Positions 11,660 through 24,431 of a DNA stretch of 64,000 nt are shown here, one piece after another. Numbering within the stretch: position 1 is the first letter of the stretch; each line of letters opens with the position of its first letter. Position numbers and translations under genes: made by a program. This DNA is from Podocnemis expansa (Eukaryota > Chordata > Testudines > Podocnemididae): contig ML681992.1 of NCBI GenBank assembly GCA_007922195.1, positions 35,151,968 to 35,215,967 on the forward strand, given 5' to 3'. The notes under the pieces are model-generated. The model did not search any database. It was given only the letters and a program-made list of their open reading frames with translations, and had not been told where the DNA came from.

Positions 11660-14314
11660 TGTTTGAAAAATTTAAGTACCGTAACTTGAGAACTCCTTAA
11701 CAACAAAAACTTTTCTGCATAGTAAACACTGGCATTATCATCTGTTGGAATAAACAAAGTGGTGCTTTCCATGCCTTCCTGGTTGCAAAGATTTGAACTG
11801 TTTCCTGAAGGTCCACAGTCTGGGCCAGCTTATGTTCTACTGAAATGATTGCAAAGCTGACCAGCCTTTCCTGTGTCATTGTGGAGCATAGATGTGTTTT
11901 ATTAACTTCGGCATGGAGAAGCTGCATTCTTCACTGGTAACTTTCACAGGAGGTGTTAGAGGTATGCACAGAGCAACAAAAGCATTTGGAAAGAGGATGG
12001 TCATCTTACTTGTGCACATACATTCTAGAACAGCCTTTGGAGTTGATCTGGCTGAAATATATCTTCAGAGGGCTTTTAGTTCATCACCCAAATGACTTGC
12101 ATCAATATCGCGTATGTTATCATGCGTCAACACTGTCTGTAGAGCCCTGCATTGCTGGTGTAGGTCTTGTTCAGGTGTAGTGAGGCATTTCGGAATATCA
12201 CACAACATCCCAAATATACTGCATTGTTCCTTGAATTGCGTGAAACGTTCTTCAACTGACTGTATTGCACAATCTAGCCCCTGGTTATAGAATTCAACTT
12301 TGAATTGTTGTTTGGGGTCTCTTATGGGATTATCCCGTGCCTTGTAATCAAAATACCTTCTTCAGTGACTCTTGTATTTGTGAATGGCTGGGAAAATTGC
12401 TTCACTGTGAAGTTCCTCTGCTGACTTCTGTGTGCTCTTCAGAATGTTTTGAAATCCCTCATCTGACTGGTAAGACTGTAGGTACGATTTTCCTTTTTCT
12501 ACTTGTTCCATTGCTCCAGATATATTAAGGCCAACACCTTGGAGTCCCTTGCTTACAACATTTATTTCAAACAATATATCATGCCACAACACTAAACGAC
12601 AAAGAAGTTTGAAGTTATGTATTTTTCTGGGGATTCCATTTCCTTCTGCCACTGTTCTCCCATGAGCAACAGTTCTTGTCATAGCATTATTTTCCATAAT
12701 GGCAGTTATGGCCTCATCTACCTTCCCAATTTGATGTTTTGATAGGCTTTATTGCCTCCGCTTGACTTTCCCATAGTGTGGCACTCAGTGGTTTTGGTAT
12801 CAGAGACGATGTTCCCAGAGATGTTGCTTCAAAATTTGCCATCAGTGAGTTGATGTAGAGAAAAATACATAGATGCTTTGAATTACGTTAAAAAATTCAG
12901 CAGCCTCACTAGAAGCTGCTGCTGCATCACTGACCATCACCAAGTTCAATGAATGAGAGCTGCATGGGACAAAAACAGCTTGAAGGTTTAACTCTTGGAT
13001 TCATGTCTGCACTTCTCTGCTCTTTCCATTGTCGTGGCCCTGACCTTTCATGTCAGCTATCACAATTCCCATATCTTCCAGCTTTTTAAGAAGCACATTT
13101 GTCACACCAGCTCCTGTAATATCATCAGTGTCAAAAAATGCTCTCTGACACTGACAGTCACCATTGCAGGGACATTTTTGCTAGGTTCTGTTGTTGTTGT
13201 TACAAAAAACACCATTAAAATCATTTGTTCCATATGGCTGATGCTAGGTGTGCAATCCAGAATAAGAGACTAATATCTTGCTAAATTCAGATCTGCCGCA
13301 TTCTTCTGTTTGATTTTTGTTACCAGTAACTGTATATGATCTCATTTTGAATTGTTTTTACAGGGGTAGTGGTGTGTGTAGATTTCTTGGGTGATGACTC
13401 TTCTTAGATAGTCCTGGAGTACAGCATCAAACTCAGCCATCTGCTCTGCAGTTTTAAGGTTTCGCACATACAGCTGATCTGAAATGCCAGGTGGTGCTTG
13501 GTTTTGGGTAGCAAGCATCCTCACAATGGCAATGAGCCTTTTCGGAACATCTTGCCAGTAAAGAGACATTGATGCAATCTTCTCTTGATGCTGATTGTCT
13601 GTGGTGGCCTTTAACCTTAGTCTCATCTCAAGCTGTTTCCACTTATGGAATGTTCTCGGGTGATTTGCTGCCTTCTGATGGATTTCTAGCCAGATTTTTT
13701 TCAGTCCTTTGTTCCTGTAGAATGGTGTGGCTGGACCGTAAGACTGGCAGAGTTTGCAACAAAACAGTATGCAGCATTCTGGATTTTTAAGTACATTAGC
13801 CATGGCCTCTCCATTTGTCACCATTGGGGATTTCATACAAGTAATGTGTTGGATGGAAATTTCTATTTTCATTGTCTTTATGGAATATGAAGTTTTTCAC
13901 TTGCTGTTGCCCATGCAATATAAGGAGGTCCCTCAGGCTACTGCTCAAGTGGGTCCACAGTCCTGGATCATCTGGACTTAAGGAACTAAACTCAGCAGCA
14001 GCTGTTTCTTGCACCTCCCCCCCACTCTTCTCTGATCTAACTCTTCTTCAGGAATGTGCAAGTTACATCCATTTGAGATGGAGATATGGATGCTGCAATA
14101 GCTGCCAGGTCACTTGCACTCTGACTGCCTGGAAGATCAGGCATCTCTTCACCACTCACAAACTCACTGGGACCAGAAGGCTCACCATGAACATTCGTGT
14201 CTGTATCGCAGGAGAACTTCTTCCTGCTTAGAAAAGCTTCCTTTGCTTGCTTTTTTTTTTTTTTTTTTTTTTTCTGAATTCCGCCTCAGAGGGGCATTTT
14301 CTTCTTTCACTCAT
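11660..14314 (-). pseudogene. hAT transposase remnant, zinc-finger (TTF/ZMYM1-like) type
   Basis: Read on the minus strand, a plausible start Met at 14314-14312 opens MSERRKCPSEAEFRKK and runs into a lysine run from the A tract. Next, frames at 13872-13342 contain a CCxLCQ zinc-finger-like site and WLEIHQKAANHP...HKWKQLEMRL, typical of TTF-type zinc-finger proteins with a hAT dimerisation region (ZMYM1-like, DUF4371). The stretch 13340-12700 holds a frameshifted catalytic-core remnant with ILDCTPSISHMEQM. The frames at 12697-12362 and 11927-11697 give the insertion region and the C-terminal dimerisation part (STMTQERLVSFAIISVEH). In-frame stops and frameshifts break it into at least four pieces, so it is not functional. 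It is an intronic transposon relic, not a host gene. Confidence 0.8.
14251..14273. repeat. Poly-T run (23 nt)
   Basis: A homopolymer within the hAT transposase N-terminal coding region, antisense to lysine codons. Confidence 0.95.
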
Positions 14315-14822
14315 GACTGCTCTCTTGTGCCAGATGTAGTGCCTCTCAGCACTCGTTTGAAGGGGACAAATAAGCAGGCTGGTAGCAGGCCCTGAGTGAG
14401 GGAAGATATTAGCGTCTTAAGGGTGTAACTGGCTCCTAGTAGTTCAGTTGACTGCCTGTTCTCAGGTGGGTTCAGGGGAGCAGCAGGAAACAGGAAGCTC
14501 CCTGAGAAGCTGGTGTTAATCAGTCCAGACTCCTGGGGGTGCTAGAGAGGTATATAAGAGGCTCCTCCTCCTTTCTCTCCTTGCAGCGCCTGCTGCTTTC
14601 TGCTATACCCTCTCACCTTCTCTCCTGCCTGCCTGTTATGTCTCTTGTGCCCTCCTTCCTCCAGCACAGCACTTCACCATCTCTGTGCATCTAGAGCAGA
14701 GAGGATACATATGCACCAGCGACAGATGCAGTTTTCTGCACTCTGGCTCCTAGTGTCCCCATTCCCCAGGCCTGGTACCTGAGGCAGCTGCCTCAGTTCA
14801 CCAGATGGTAAGGCCAGCTCTG

Positions 14823-15258
14823 GTAAATGTAGTTAAAGGTTGACTGACTAATGAAATCAGTAGGGGGAAATCAACGTGCAGTCTTCACGTGCATGCATGT
14901 GTGCATGTACATGCACACTAAAAAGGTAACAGCTCTGTTAGATTCTATTTATATTATTAAGATACTGGATAAGCTCAGCTTACAGAACTTTGGTCAATTC
15001 CAGTACTTCGGTATGAACTCTTGAGCATACAGTAGCTTAAGAAAAGTCAACCTTCCATTTCACAGCTCTTCTTCATAATAAAATGTAACAGGTAACAGAA
15101 GCCACGCACTGACTGCAGAACGTTTGTTGTAGACAATTCTTAATAATAATGTATTAAATTGCACTTTAAACATTAAAGTAACAGGAATGATAAAGAGAAT
15201 TTTAAGTTATATAGTTCATGCATTGATTACATATGTATGATTCTCTGTCACACACACA

Positions 15259-15301
<43 letters not shown>

Positions 15302-16294
15302 TAAAAAAGCAAGAAAGGAAATATTTGAAAAATTTGAGGAAATGTGGCATGTATTAGCATTCAGATGTCAAGAGCCCTAGGGTGTTGAGGTTAGCAGATA
15401 CACTTACTGAACCACTGCCATTTTAAAAAAAATATGGAAAAAGATTAGAGAAACAAGCATAGGATCTTTGCTATGGAATCTCTGTGAACCAGCCAAACAA
15501 TAGAAACATAAAATTGCAAGGTGAAGGCTTACAAATGGAAAACTTCAGCACAGTAATTTTTAATATTTAATTACTGGACTTTATATTAAAAAGCAGCTAC
15601 TTTCAGTTGAGCAGGAATTATTTAATCAAATTAAGGGTAAAGTTATAGACATCTTTTGCCACTAGATATGGTGATTTCAGAAGCACATCTGATCAGACTT
15701 TTCTATTTAAAGATATGCAGATTTATCTTTGTGAGTTGTTTTGGATGCAGAGAGTGGATGAAAGATCCCTGGAGAGTTGTAGTCTTCAGTTTAGCCAGAT
15801 ATAGTAGATCAGTTTATAACCTGACACTGACTGAGTTGGTACTAATAAGAGGGGAACATTCCATGGGCTACTGCCTGCCGCCTTTGCAGCTTCTTTGGAG
15901 TCTGCCAATTTCTGGGGTCCTACTGGACTTAGCACAATTATTAGCTAAACAAACTGCCACAGTGGAGAGCAATGTTTCCTCTCTTGTCATCCAGGAAGAG
16001 CTCAGGATTGGTCTTTTCACAAAAGCCTTCTTTTAGTGCAGGTGGAAGGAGCATGGAAGGACAGTTTTGTTGATTTCATATGGGGGTAATAGCTGTAAGA
16101 AGAGAGAAGGGGAATAAATAAGAGTGAACAAGTCCCAAATCACTGCCCATTATGGAGAATAACAACCTACTAGTGATCCAAACTTCAAAGCGTCAGAGGC
16201 CTGATATCTGTATGATTTGCTTTCTGTTCAGTATTGTATTTGTATTTCTTGGGTGCATTAGAAATGGGAGGAGGGGGAGAGAGAAAAGAAGTTA
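14823..16294. other. Intronic sequence with one microsatellite
   Basis: A (CA)(GT) microsatellite lies at 15249-15298. The 126-residue frame at 15656-16036 has no recognisable motif. No other feature was recognised. Confidence 0.5.
15249..15298. repeat. (CA)6(GT)19 microsatellite
   Basis: Twelve bases of CA are followed directly by 38 bases of GT. The switch of strand makes the left part able to pair with the right as a hairpin. Confidence 0.95.
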
Positions 16295-16904
16295 CAATAG
16301 AACCTCAGAGTTGCAAACATTGGAATAACAAACTGACCGGTCAGCCTCACCCTCATTTGGAACAGGAATTGGGCAGCAGCACGAGGAAAGTTAAAAGCAA
16401 AAGAAGCCAGTGTTGTACAGTACTGCGTTAAACATAAACTGCTAGCAAAATAAAGGGAAGTTTAAAAATAAAGATCTGACAAGCTAAGGAAATAGTTTCT
16501 GTGCTTGTGTCATTTGAATTAAGATGATTAAAACCAATAGCTGTCTTCTACTCAGTAGTACCTCAGTTGCAAACACCTTGAGAATGGAGGTTGTTCGTAA
16601 CTTTGAAACATTTGTAGCTCTGAACAAAACATTACGTTCTTTTGGAAGTTTACAACTGAACATTGTCTTGATATAACTTTGAAATTTTACTATGCAGAAG
16701 AAAAATTTGTTGCTCTTAACTTTCTTAATTTAAATGAAAATGAAGTTTCTTTGCTTTGTTAAATCTTTAGCTTCCCTTTTATTTTTTAATAATTTTCTTT
16801 TCTTTCGCTGCTGCAGCCTAATTGTTTATTTCCAGTTCCAAGTGAGGCATGTGGTGGACTGATCAGTTGGTAACTCTGCTGTTTATAACTCTGAGATTCT
16901 ACTG
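16295..16904. mobile_element. Tigger/pogo-like MITE
   Basis: The left end reads caatagaacctcagagttgc and the right end, on the opposite strand, reads cagtagaatctcagagttat. These are long, slightly diverged terminal inverted repeats of the CAGTAGAACCTC type known from pogo/Tigger elements. TA dinucleotides flank both ends (16293-16294 and 16905-16906), as expected for the superfamily. The 610-bp body has no transposase. A further cctcagttgcaaacacc copy lies inside near 16560. Confidence 0.8.
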
Positions 16905-16906
16905 TA

Positions 16907-17700
16907 TGCAGTCTAATACAGAGTCTTGGATACTGTGGAACTTTAGTAGGAGATGGATTTTGGCTGGTTTATCCAGTTGTAGATATTTTCCAGTTTATCA
17001 TAACTTGTAATATTGGTGCTCCATCATGCTTGAGTGTTAAGTCTCCAAGATTCCTGTACCATTCTTCCTTCAGGAAGAGTCTGCATTTTCCCTACAAAAG
17101 GTTCATTAACTATTTGTACCTTTGGAGGTACAAGGTAGTAGAGGAGGTAGTATTTCTACATGTCTGTTTTTTAAGCTTGAGCTGTCATAGGATGGATTAA
17201 ATGCTAAAGTTATAGACCTGTAACTACACTCAAGCGATGCTGAAAATAGCTTTTAAAGCGAGCTTGCATGGTGATGGTAAAAGATTGTGTTCAGGCAACT
17301 ATGTATAACAAGAAAAACACATTGAGGCAGTCCTTTCTTGAGAGAAATTTATGGGAATATTTTGAGCTATGTAATGTTGATTTCTTCATTAAAATGCAGG
17401 ATGAATTGCACAGACAAAAGTATTTGAGCAAAGTAATTGTAGGAGAAAGTGAAAGGTTAAAATAGGAAAAATGAGTAGAAGTGTCTAGGTGTTAGCTGAA
17501 AGCCTACTAAAGTAATCCAGCAGTGGGCCTGAACTGAAGGTACTGATGGGAAACAGATTGTGAAAGTTCAACTTCATTGAAATTGGCAAGAAATAAGTGA
17601 AATTGCAGTAAGAAGTATGATAAATGGAAAAATAGCTTTAGAAAGGTGAGAGATGTTGGTCTAATGCCAAAGAGATAGGGAGGTATTATGTAAGTGACCT
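16907..17700. other. Intronic sequence, nothing recognised
   Basis: AT-rich unique-looking DNA. The short frame at 17268-17465 has no recognisable domain. Confidence 0.4.
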
Positions 17701-18370
17701 GTGCAAAGGTATGTTTTCAGTCAAACCATAACACCTGAACGGATAGAGAGAGGTAAGATTTCAGTCAAACCATGACATCTTGATGGATGGAGATGTCCAC
17801 TGATGAGTGAACCTATCAAATCGATGGGTGGCATCAAAAAAGGAGTATGTGGACCAATCAGAGTAAATTTGGATCTTGAAGGGGGCTGAGTCAGTAGGTT
17901 CAAGAAGGGTATAAGAATAGGTGCCCCAGAACCCAGACTTTGTGCAGCCAGAGGGGGTGACAGTGACTCCTGATGTCAGTTGAGCTGTTCCGTTGCATTG
18001 GAAGCACCAGTGCTGCCAACAAATCTGTTGATATGAATTGTTTACCATATCGCTATGTTGCAATAAAGCCTGGCCTGGCATCTTTGTTTCTACAAGGGTC
18101 CATGGTCATGTTGGTTTGCTTGATTGTGAGTGTTTCCTCAGTTTACCTCTTGCACCTAGGGTACGCCTGGTCTCCAAATCACTGAGGTAATAAAGTTCTC
18201 ATTGGAGATTTGAGCCAAAGGTAACCCGAAGCGTCAACCAAAGGAACACCTTGGCTTAGGATCACCAGTCTAACCAAGTTCCTGCTTAAGATCCAAGTCA
18301 GGCTGTAGATCACAGGACTAACAGAGTCACCACTTAGAGATCTGAGCCAGGGATAATCCTGAGGGAGCAT
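17701..18370 (+). mobile_element. Candidate solo LTR or LTR-like sequence (weak)
   Basis: This block is moderately GC-rich. It has a TATA-like gtataagaata near 17908-17920 and an AATAAA within gcaataaagcctggcctggc near 18060-18080. About 130 bp later a second gtaataaagttctc appears at 18186-18200. The spacing of TATA-like box and polyadenylation signal fits an LTR. A 44-bp tandem pair starts at 17718 and 17762 (both cagtcaaaccat). No TG...CA ends, target duplication, primer-binding site or viral gene was identified. Confidence 0.35.
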
Positions 18371-19220
18371 GCCTTCAGAGATTCACGCACACACTCATAC
18401 ACACAGCCAAACAGTTATCAGCGGTGGACATAGAACAACACTAATAAGAACACTTCTTGCTGGCTGCGCCTGATCACACTGTGCTCGGTGTACGACAGTA
18501 ATAGTAAAGAGTATATGTCTGGTTTTCAAACCAACAAAGAGAGCTTCCATATTGACTTCCATATAAGACCTGTTTGGTTTTAATACATGTAACCTGAATA
18601 ATAGAACATACAGTAGTTAAACTTCTAAGCAAGATCAAGCTAGTATTAAAAGAGCTTTGAAGTATCATCTGGCACTAGAGATAAAAGACCTTTCTAATCT
18701 GTGCAGTATTTATAATTGATGCTATCAGCTATTTTCATTTTTTCTAACATCGATGAAATAAATAGAATTTTAACATGTTATCTCTGTTGTGATCTCCAGC
18801 CCGCATTTCTGTTTCAGGCTTGGGAAGATCAGCCTAAGCGTAGACAAGGCAAATAAGGCATTTTGGTTTACAGCTAAGTTCACAGAGCTATCAAAATAGC
18901 AGTCTATTGTAGTGCCAGTATGAGAATGTGTATTATAATTGTGACATTCACCTGGGGTAGGTCAGATTGTGAAGAAGTCTTATCTGTGTCTGTTGTGGAT
19001 TGGCTCCTTGAACCCATCTGCCTTGTGCACCAGAAGGACTGCTTTCCAGACCTCCACTGGCCTAGTTCTCTCTGTGTAGATAATGATAAGCACATACTAA
19101 CCTTTGAGTACATGAAGTGTTCCTTCCTGGCAGTGTCCAGTCCCTTATCCACTGAACACTTACAGAATTACCAGGCCTGTTTGCAAAGGAGAGAGAAACA
19201 CCAGCTTGTAAGAGTTGACT
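18371..19220. other. Intronic sequence, nothing recognised
   Basis: Unique-looking sequence between the LTR-like block and the CR1 element. The overlapping frames at 18904-19225 show no domain. Confidence 0.4.
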
Positions 19221-21262
19221 CATAGAATGACAGAAACTGGAAGGTACAATGAGAGGTCATTGAGTCCAGACCCCTGCACTCATGGCAGGATCAAGTGCCC
19301 TCTTAAATCATTCCTGACAGGTGCTCTTAAAAACTTCCAGTGATGGAGATTCCACAACCTACTTAGGCAACTTATTCCAGTGGTTACTCTCCCTGACAGG
19401 AATTTTTTCCTGCTGCCTAGGCTGAACCTCCCTTGCTGTAATTTAAGCCCATTACTTCTTGTCCTGTCACCAGGAGTTAAGGTGAACAAATTTTCTCCTT
19501 TGTCCTTGTGACGACCTCTTAGGTACTTGAAAACTGTTATCATGTCCCCTCTGTGTCCTCTTTTCCACACAAAACAAACCCAGTTATTTCAATCTTCCCT
19601 CATAAGTCAAGTGTTCAGGACATGCAGTCATTGTTTTTCTCTTCTCTGGACCTTCTCCAGTTTGTCCACATCTTTCCTGAAATGAGGCACTCGGAAGAGG
19701 GCACAGTACTCCAGCTGAGGCCTAATCAGGGCAGAGTAGAGCAGCAGAATTACTTCTTGTGGCTTACTTATGATACTTCTGTTAATACATCCCAGAACGG
19801 TGTTTGCTTTTTTTGCAACAGTGTTACGCTGTTGACTCATATTTGAGCTTGTGGTCCACAACATTCCTTTCTGCAGTACTCCTTCCTAGGCACTCATTAC
19901 TCATTTTGTGTAAGTGCAATGGATTGTTCTTCCCTGATTGGAGTACTTTGAACTTTGCTTTATTGAATTTCATTCTGTTTCCCTCGGACCGTTTCACCAG
20001 TTTGTCCCAATCATTTTGAAATGTGAGCCTATCCTCCAAAGTACTTGCAGCAACTCCCAGCTTGGTATCATCAGCAAACTTTATACTCTCTAGTGCCATC
20101 ATCTGAATGATTGATCAAAATATTAAAGAGAACCAGACCCCGAACCGATCTGTGCGGTACCTTGCTCATTATGCCCTTTCAGCATGACTGTGAACTGGGA
20201 ACTCTCTGGGAGCGATTATCTAACCAGGTATGCACCCATAGCTCCATTCAGGCTAATTTGTTAATGAGAAGGTGAGGTGGAACCATGTCAAAAGCCTTTT
20301 TGAGTCTAGATGTACCACATCTACCACTCGAACTCTATCCACATGGCTTGTGACTCCATCATAGAAGGTATCAGGTTGGTTTGACATGATTTGTTCTTGA
20401 CGAATCCATGCTAACTATCACTTCACACCTTATTCTTTTCTAGGTTCTTGCTAATGGATTCCTTAATTATTTGCTCCATCATTTTTCCAGGTAGAGAGGT
20501 TAAACTGACTGATCTGTAATTCTCTGGGTTGTCTTTATTTTCTTTTTTAGTAGAAGGACACTATATTTGCTCTTTTCCCATCCTCTGGGACTTCTTCAGT
20601 CTTCCATGATTTTTCAAAGGTAATAGCTGCTGGCTCAGATATCTCCTGACTCAGCTCCTTGATTTGACTTGAAGACATCTAACTTGTCTAGGTAATTTTT
20701 AATTTGTTCTTTCCCTATCTTAGCTTCTGATCCTAAACCATTTTTATTGCCCTCCCCTATGTCAAGCATTCATTTTGCCTCCAACCTTCTTGATGGAGAC
20801 TGAAACAAAAACATCAATAAGTTCCTCTGCCATTTCCGCATTTTCTGTTATTGTTTTCCCTCTTGTTGAGTAACAGTCCTACACAGCACTTGGACTTCCT
20901 CTTGTTTCTAATGTATTTAAAGAAATGTTTTTGTGTTACCCTTTATGCATTCAACTAATTTGATCTCAGTTTGCGGCTTTGCCTTTCTGATTTTTTCCAT
21001 ATGTGATGTGGTGTTTGTTTATAGTCGTCCTTTGTGATTTGGCCAAGTTTCTACTTTTTGTAGGACTTTCTTTATTTTTAGGTGATAGAAAATCTCCTGG
21101 TTAAGCCAAGGTGGTCTCTTGTTATAGATCCTACCTTTCCTGTGCACTGGAATAGTTTGTTCTTGTGCCCTTAATACTGTCTCTTTGAAAAACTGCTGAC
21201 TGTCATCAGTTGTTTTCCTTTTAGACATGCTTCCCATCGGACCCTACTTACCAACTCCCTGA
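19221..21262 (-). mobile_element. CR1 LINE, 5'-truncated, with reverse transcriptase remnant
   Basis: The element lies on the minus strand. At its 3' end (19221 onward on the plus strand) is catagaatgacagaaactgg, the antisense CR1 tail. Minus-strand frames give SKRKTTDDSQQFF and KRPPWLNQEI (linker, 21237-21019), then KFADDTKLG (20102-19824) with the FADD catalytic box of CR1 reverse transcriptase. NMSQQRNTVAKKAN and LIRPQLEYC (19864-19628) follow, and finally the C-terminal GDMITVFKYLRG and ...DRTRSNGLK block (19570-19280). These appear in the correct order for the CR1 ORF2 C-terminal half. The segment 20110-21010 is frameshifted. The endonuclease and 5' UTR are missing. It is inactive. Confidence 0.92.
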
Positions 21263-21552
21263 GGCTATGTACGTCTGACTGCTTAGTTCGGACTTGCTTA
21301 GTCTGAACTAACTTTTTTTTTAGTTTGAAGTAAAAAAGTGTGGCTAGTTCAAACTAAAAGTTGTTTACTGCAAACTAAATGCGGTTAGTTCAAACTAACT
21401 GAGTTTGAACTTATTTCATTTGAACTAGGATGACTGTTGTGCTAGTTTGAACTAAAAGTTCAGAATAAGTTCAAACTAAGCAGTTAGTTTGAACTTACCA
21501 TTCGAGCTAACTAATTCAAACTAAGCTTTGCTTAGTTTGAACTAAAAAAATT
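21263..21552. repeat. Cluster of TTAGTTTGAACTAA-like palindromes
   Basis: About a dozen copies of a 12-14 nt quasi-palindrome (cttagttcggac, ttagttcaaactaac, ctagtttgaactaaaag, cttagtttgaactaa and others) occur in 290 bp on both strands. It begins with ggctatgtacgtctgac exactly where the CR1 homology stops and ends in an A/T-rich tract at 21541-21560. It probably derives from a MITE or short satellite. No target duplication was found. Confidence 0.7.
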
Positions 21553-24368
21553 TTTTTTTCTTAATGAAGAGTATTTGTGTGTCTTTTCTGCTCTCCAAAT
21601 ATAGTAAAGCAAATCTTCAACCTGCACTTCCGAGTAAGATTTGTTCTCCCCCATCCAAACCCTCCTTTTTTTCTCTTTGTCAGTTTCTTTTTGAAGTTCT
21701 TACAATCCTTTATTTGCATCCAGTTCAGAGTTGGGATAGGAAGACCATTGTTCATGAGGCAATACTTAATTTACAAGATGAATAAACGTCTTTTGGGTGA
21801 TGGAAAGCCTTTTTTTCATCTTTGTTGGTGACCATCCCCTTTCAACCTTGTAGCACAAACTTTTAGAGTATACTTTCAAGATGTATAGATAACTCTACAC
21901 TCAATGCCAATACAAGTGTTTTGCAATGATATTGATGACCATTGTGGCATCAGTTTTGATGTAAGACTTTAGATGACTGACTTTGGAAAAGTAGAATGTA
22001 CATTTGTGAGGTTTTTGTAGCTCGTCTGCACCCCCTTTTCAGTTGGCATTAAACGGTTCTTGGGTCAGAAGGTTTACTTTTAAATTTGGAAAGGATATGG
22101 GGATACTGTTTTTTCTGAAATAATGAGGTCAGTTGCATAGCATGCTTCTCTATAAATGCTTTATTGTACAGTGTTCATAAAATGGAACAGGCTCCTGACA
22201 TTTAGGTGCAAAGCTATGACTCTTCCAGATGGTTTGGAAATCTAGACTTCATGTAATTAATTTTAATATACTTCTGCTTGGAAATATGTGTGGAATTTTG
22301 TTTTTCTTATCTGGAGATTTTTTCAAACTTAACCAAATCAGAAGTTTGTCCCAGTGCCTTATCTGTATACGAGACAATGAGAGAGACTTTTAGCAGACTT
22401 TCTGTGTTTTGAACATGAAAAATGAAGAACCTCTGATGGATCTGTATGTGAATTAGCCCCAGAATAGGAGTTCTGGGACTACCACTGTGTTCCTGTTTTG
22501 CTCAAAACATTGTACTGTTATAAACTGTCAGCCCCCTGTAAGTTTAATTTGAAGCCTAGGAAGGTATAGAGAACATAGTATTCCATCTTCAAAACTGGTT
22601 CTGAAAACATAAACCGTAAATTAGTGAAATATGACTGGTGATTTGCTTTTTAGATTTAAGCAGTATGTTACAAAAATGTTTGTTTAAAAAAGTGAACATG
22701 AAGAGTATCCGATCAGCTGAAGAAAATTGACTGTATGGGTATCTGGTAATACTCACACGGGTAACAGCTTATTAGCCAATTATTACAAAAATGTATCAAA
22801 TCAGTTAAAGGATATAATTATGTAGTTGAAGAAGAACAATTAAACTGTGTACCCATTCTTCTAGGATAAATGAATACACTTGGCTTTCAGCCAGCACATC
22901 TGGAATATGTGATAATTTCTACTAAGTGCACAGCTTGCGATATGTTCGCAGTTTTTTAAGTGTATTTTGTTGGTGTTGAAATGACTGTTTTGGAGAGTGA
23001 ACTTTTCCTTTTTTATGCAGAAGGGACAATGGCAGAGCAAGGTTTTCTCGTGGCATCCTGCCAATGTCCCTTAACTCTGACCTGGATGGACTACCTCTAG
23101 GAGTAAGATGACATTTTAATGGTTATGTCTATTCAGGTCTCTGATTGTCTGCTGATACTGTGAACAAAGGTGCTAGTATTGATAGTGACTCTTTGTTGTT
23201 GATTCTTCTTAGCTAGAAACAAGCTTAATTGTACCACTCATTTCTTATGGGTCACCAAATTGGATTTGGGGCTATTAATCTTCAAATTCCCTCCTTCATT
23301 TCATCTGTCGTACTTGTTATATACTTTCCTTTCTATTGTTCTGGTCTGGATTTTCATTTTTTGGAAGATATCTGTTTACATTAAATAACATCTTCATGTT
23401 TGCTGTATAAACACAGTATGTCTTTTTTTTTATAGAAGTGTATGCATACTTTTTGTGACTCAATGATTACATGCTTAAACAAGCTCTATGCTCAGTCTAC
23501 ACAGAGGAGTTAGTGTACAGTAAATCCAGATGTGAATTTAAAGACCACTAGGTACTCTGCACTAAGTCCCCATGTGGATGTTCTTACTGCGCATGGAGAG
23601 TACCATCAGGCTCTTGAACTTAGTATACTTCCAAAGTACATTAAGTGAATGCACACAAAGGAATTGCTAGGGGTCAGTGAGACTGTACACTTGGGGGGTC
23701 TGTGTGGAGTAGTACACAGTTCCCATTGCGTGCTTTTTCTCTGTGGAGACAAATTTCTCTGTGGAAAAATATTTCAAATTCCTCTTTTGAATTTAGGGTT
23801 ATTTTATTTTATTTTTTATTTTTTTGCCACTGGAGTCCTTATATTCTGAAAGCTCTCTTTTAAAATGTTATGTTTTCATGATAGTTTCTGATTTAATTCC
23901 CACCAGTGGACATTAAATTTAATTGTGATTTCTATTACTTAATGGCTTAGCTGTATTTCTGGAAACAACTCTTGTCTATTACCAGGGACTAAATTGAAAA
24001 TATCATCATCTTTTTATCATCTTTAGAACTAGCTGTTCTGAGCTGTAGCCAGCCATTTAAATGTCACGAAATTGTTTCTATAAATCTTTTCCTTTTGTGA
24101 CATTTGACAAGTTTATATGTGGGTGGTTGATGACACCCATTATTACTATTTAATTAGATTTAATTGACTCTGATCTTCCTCACAACTATGCGCTAAATAT
24201 CTTTTTACTTATCAGTTGTCCAGTAGCGTAACTGTACTAATATATTTTATATTCTTATGGTTTGGGATTTGTATACTTATGGAATGTAAGAAATGGTCTC
24301 CATTAGTTGTAAATTGTAGTTTTGATTACCCATCTCAAAAACAGAATAGAAATGCTGAATATGATTAC

Positions 24369-24431
<63 letters not shown>

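Larger units (their letters stand above)
11479..14822 (-). mobile_element. hAT DNA transposon, autonomous-type but decayed
   Basis: A 3.3-kb unit encloses the minus-strand transposase remnant. The left end reads cggggccagccc and the right end, on the minus strand, reads cagagctggcct, which are diverged inverted repeats of the hAT CAGxGCxGGC type. Both are followed inward by a related tacctgag/tatctgag block. Flanking 8-mers (gttgtaat and gtaaatgt) no longer match well. The unit contains a 23-T run at 14251-14273 that lies in the transposase coding frame. Confidence 0.75.

Noticed and set aside
15249..15298. CA/GT repeat as a functional hairpin
   Set aside because: Ordinary microsatellite; no other support.
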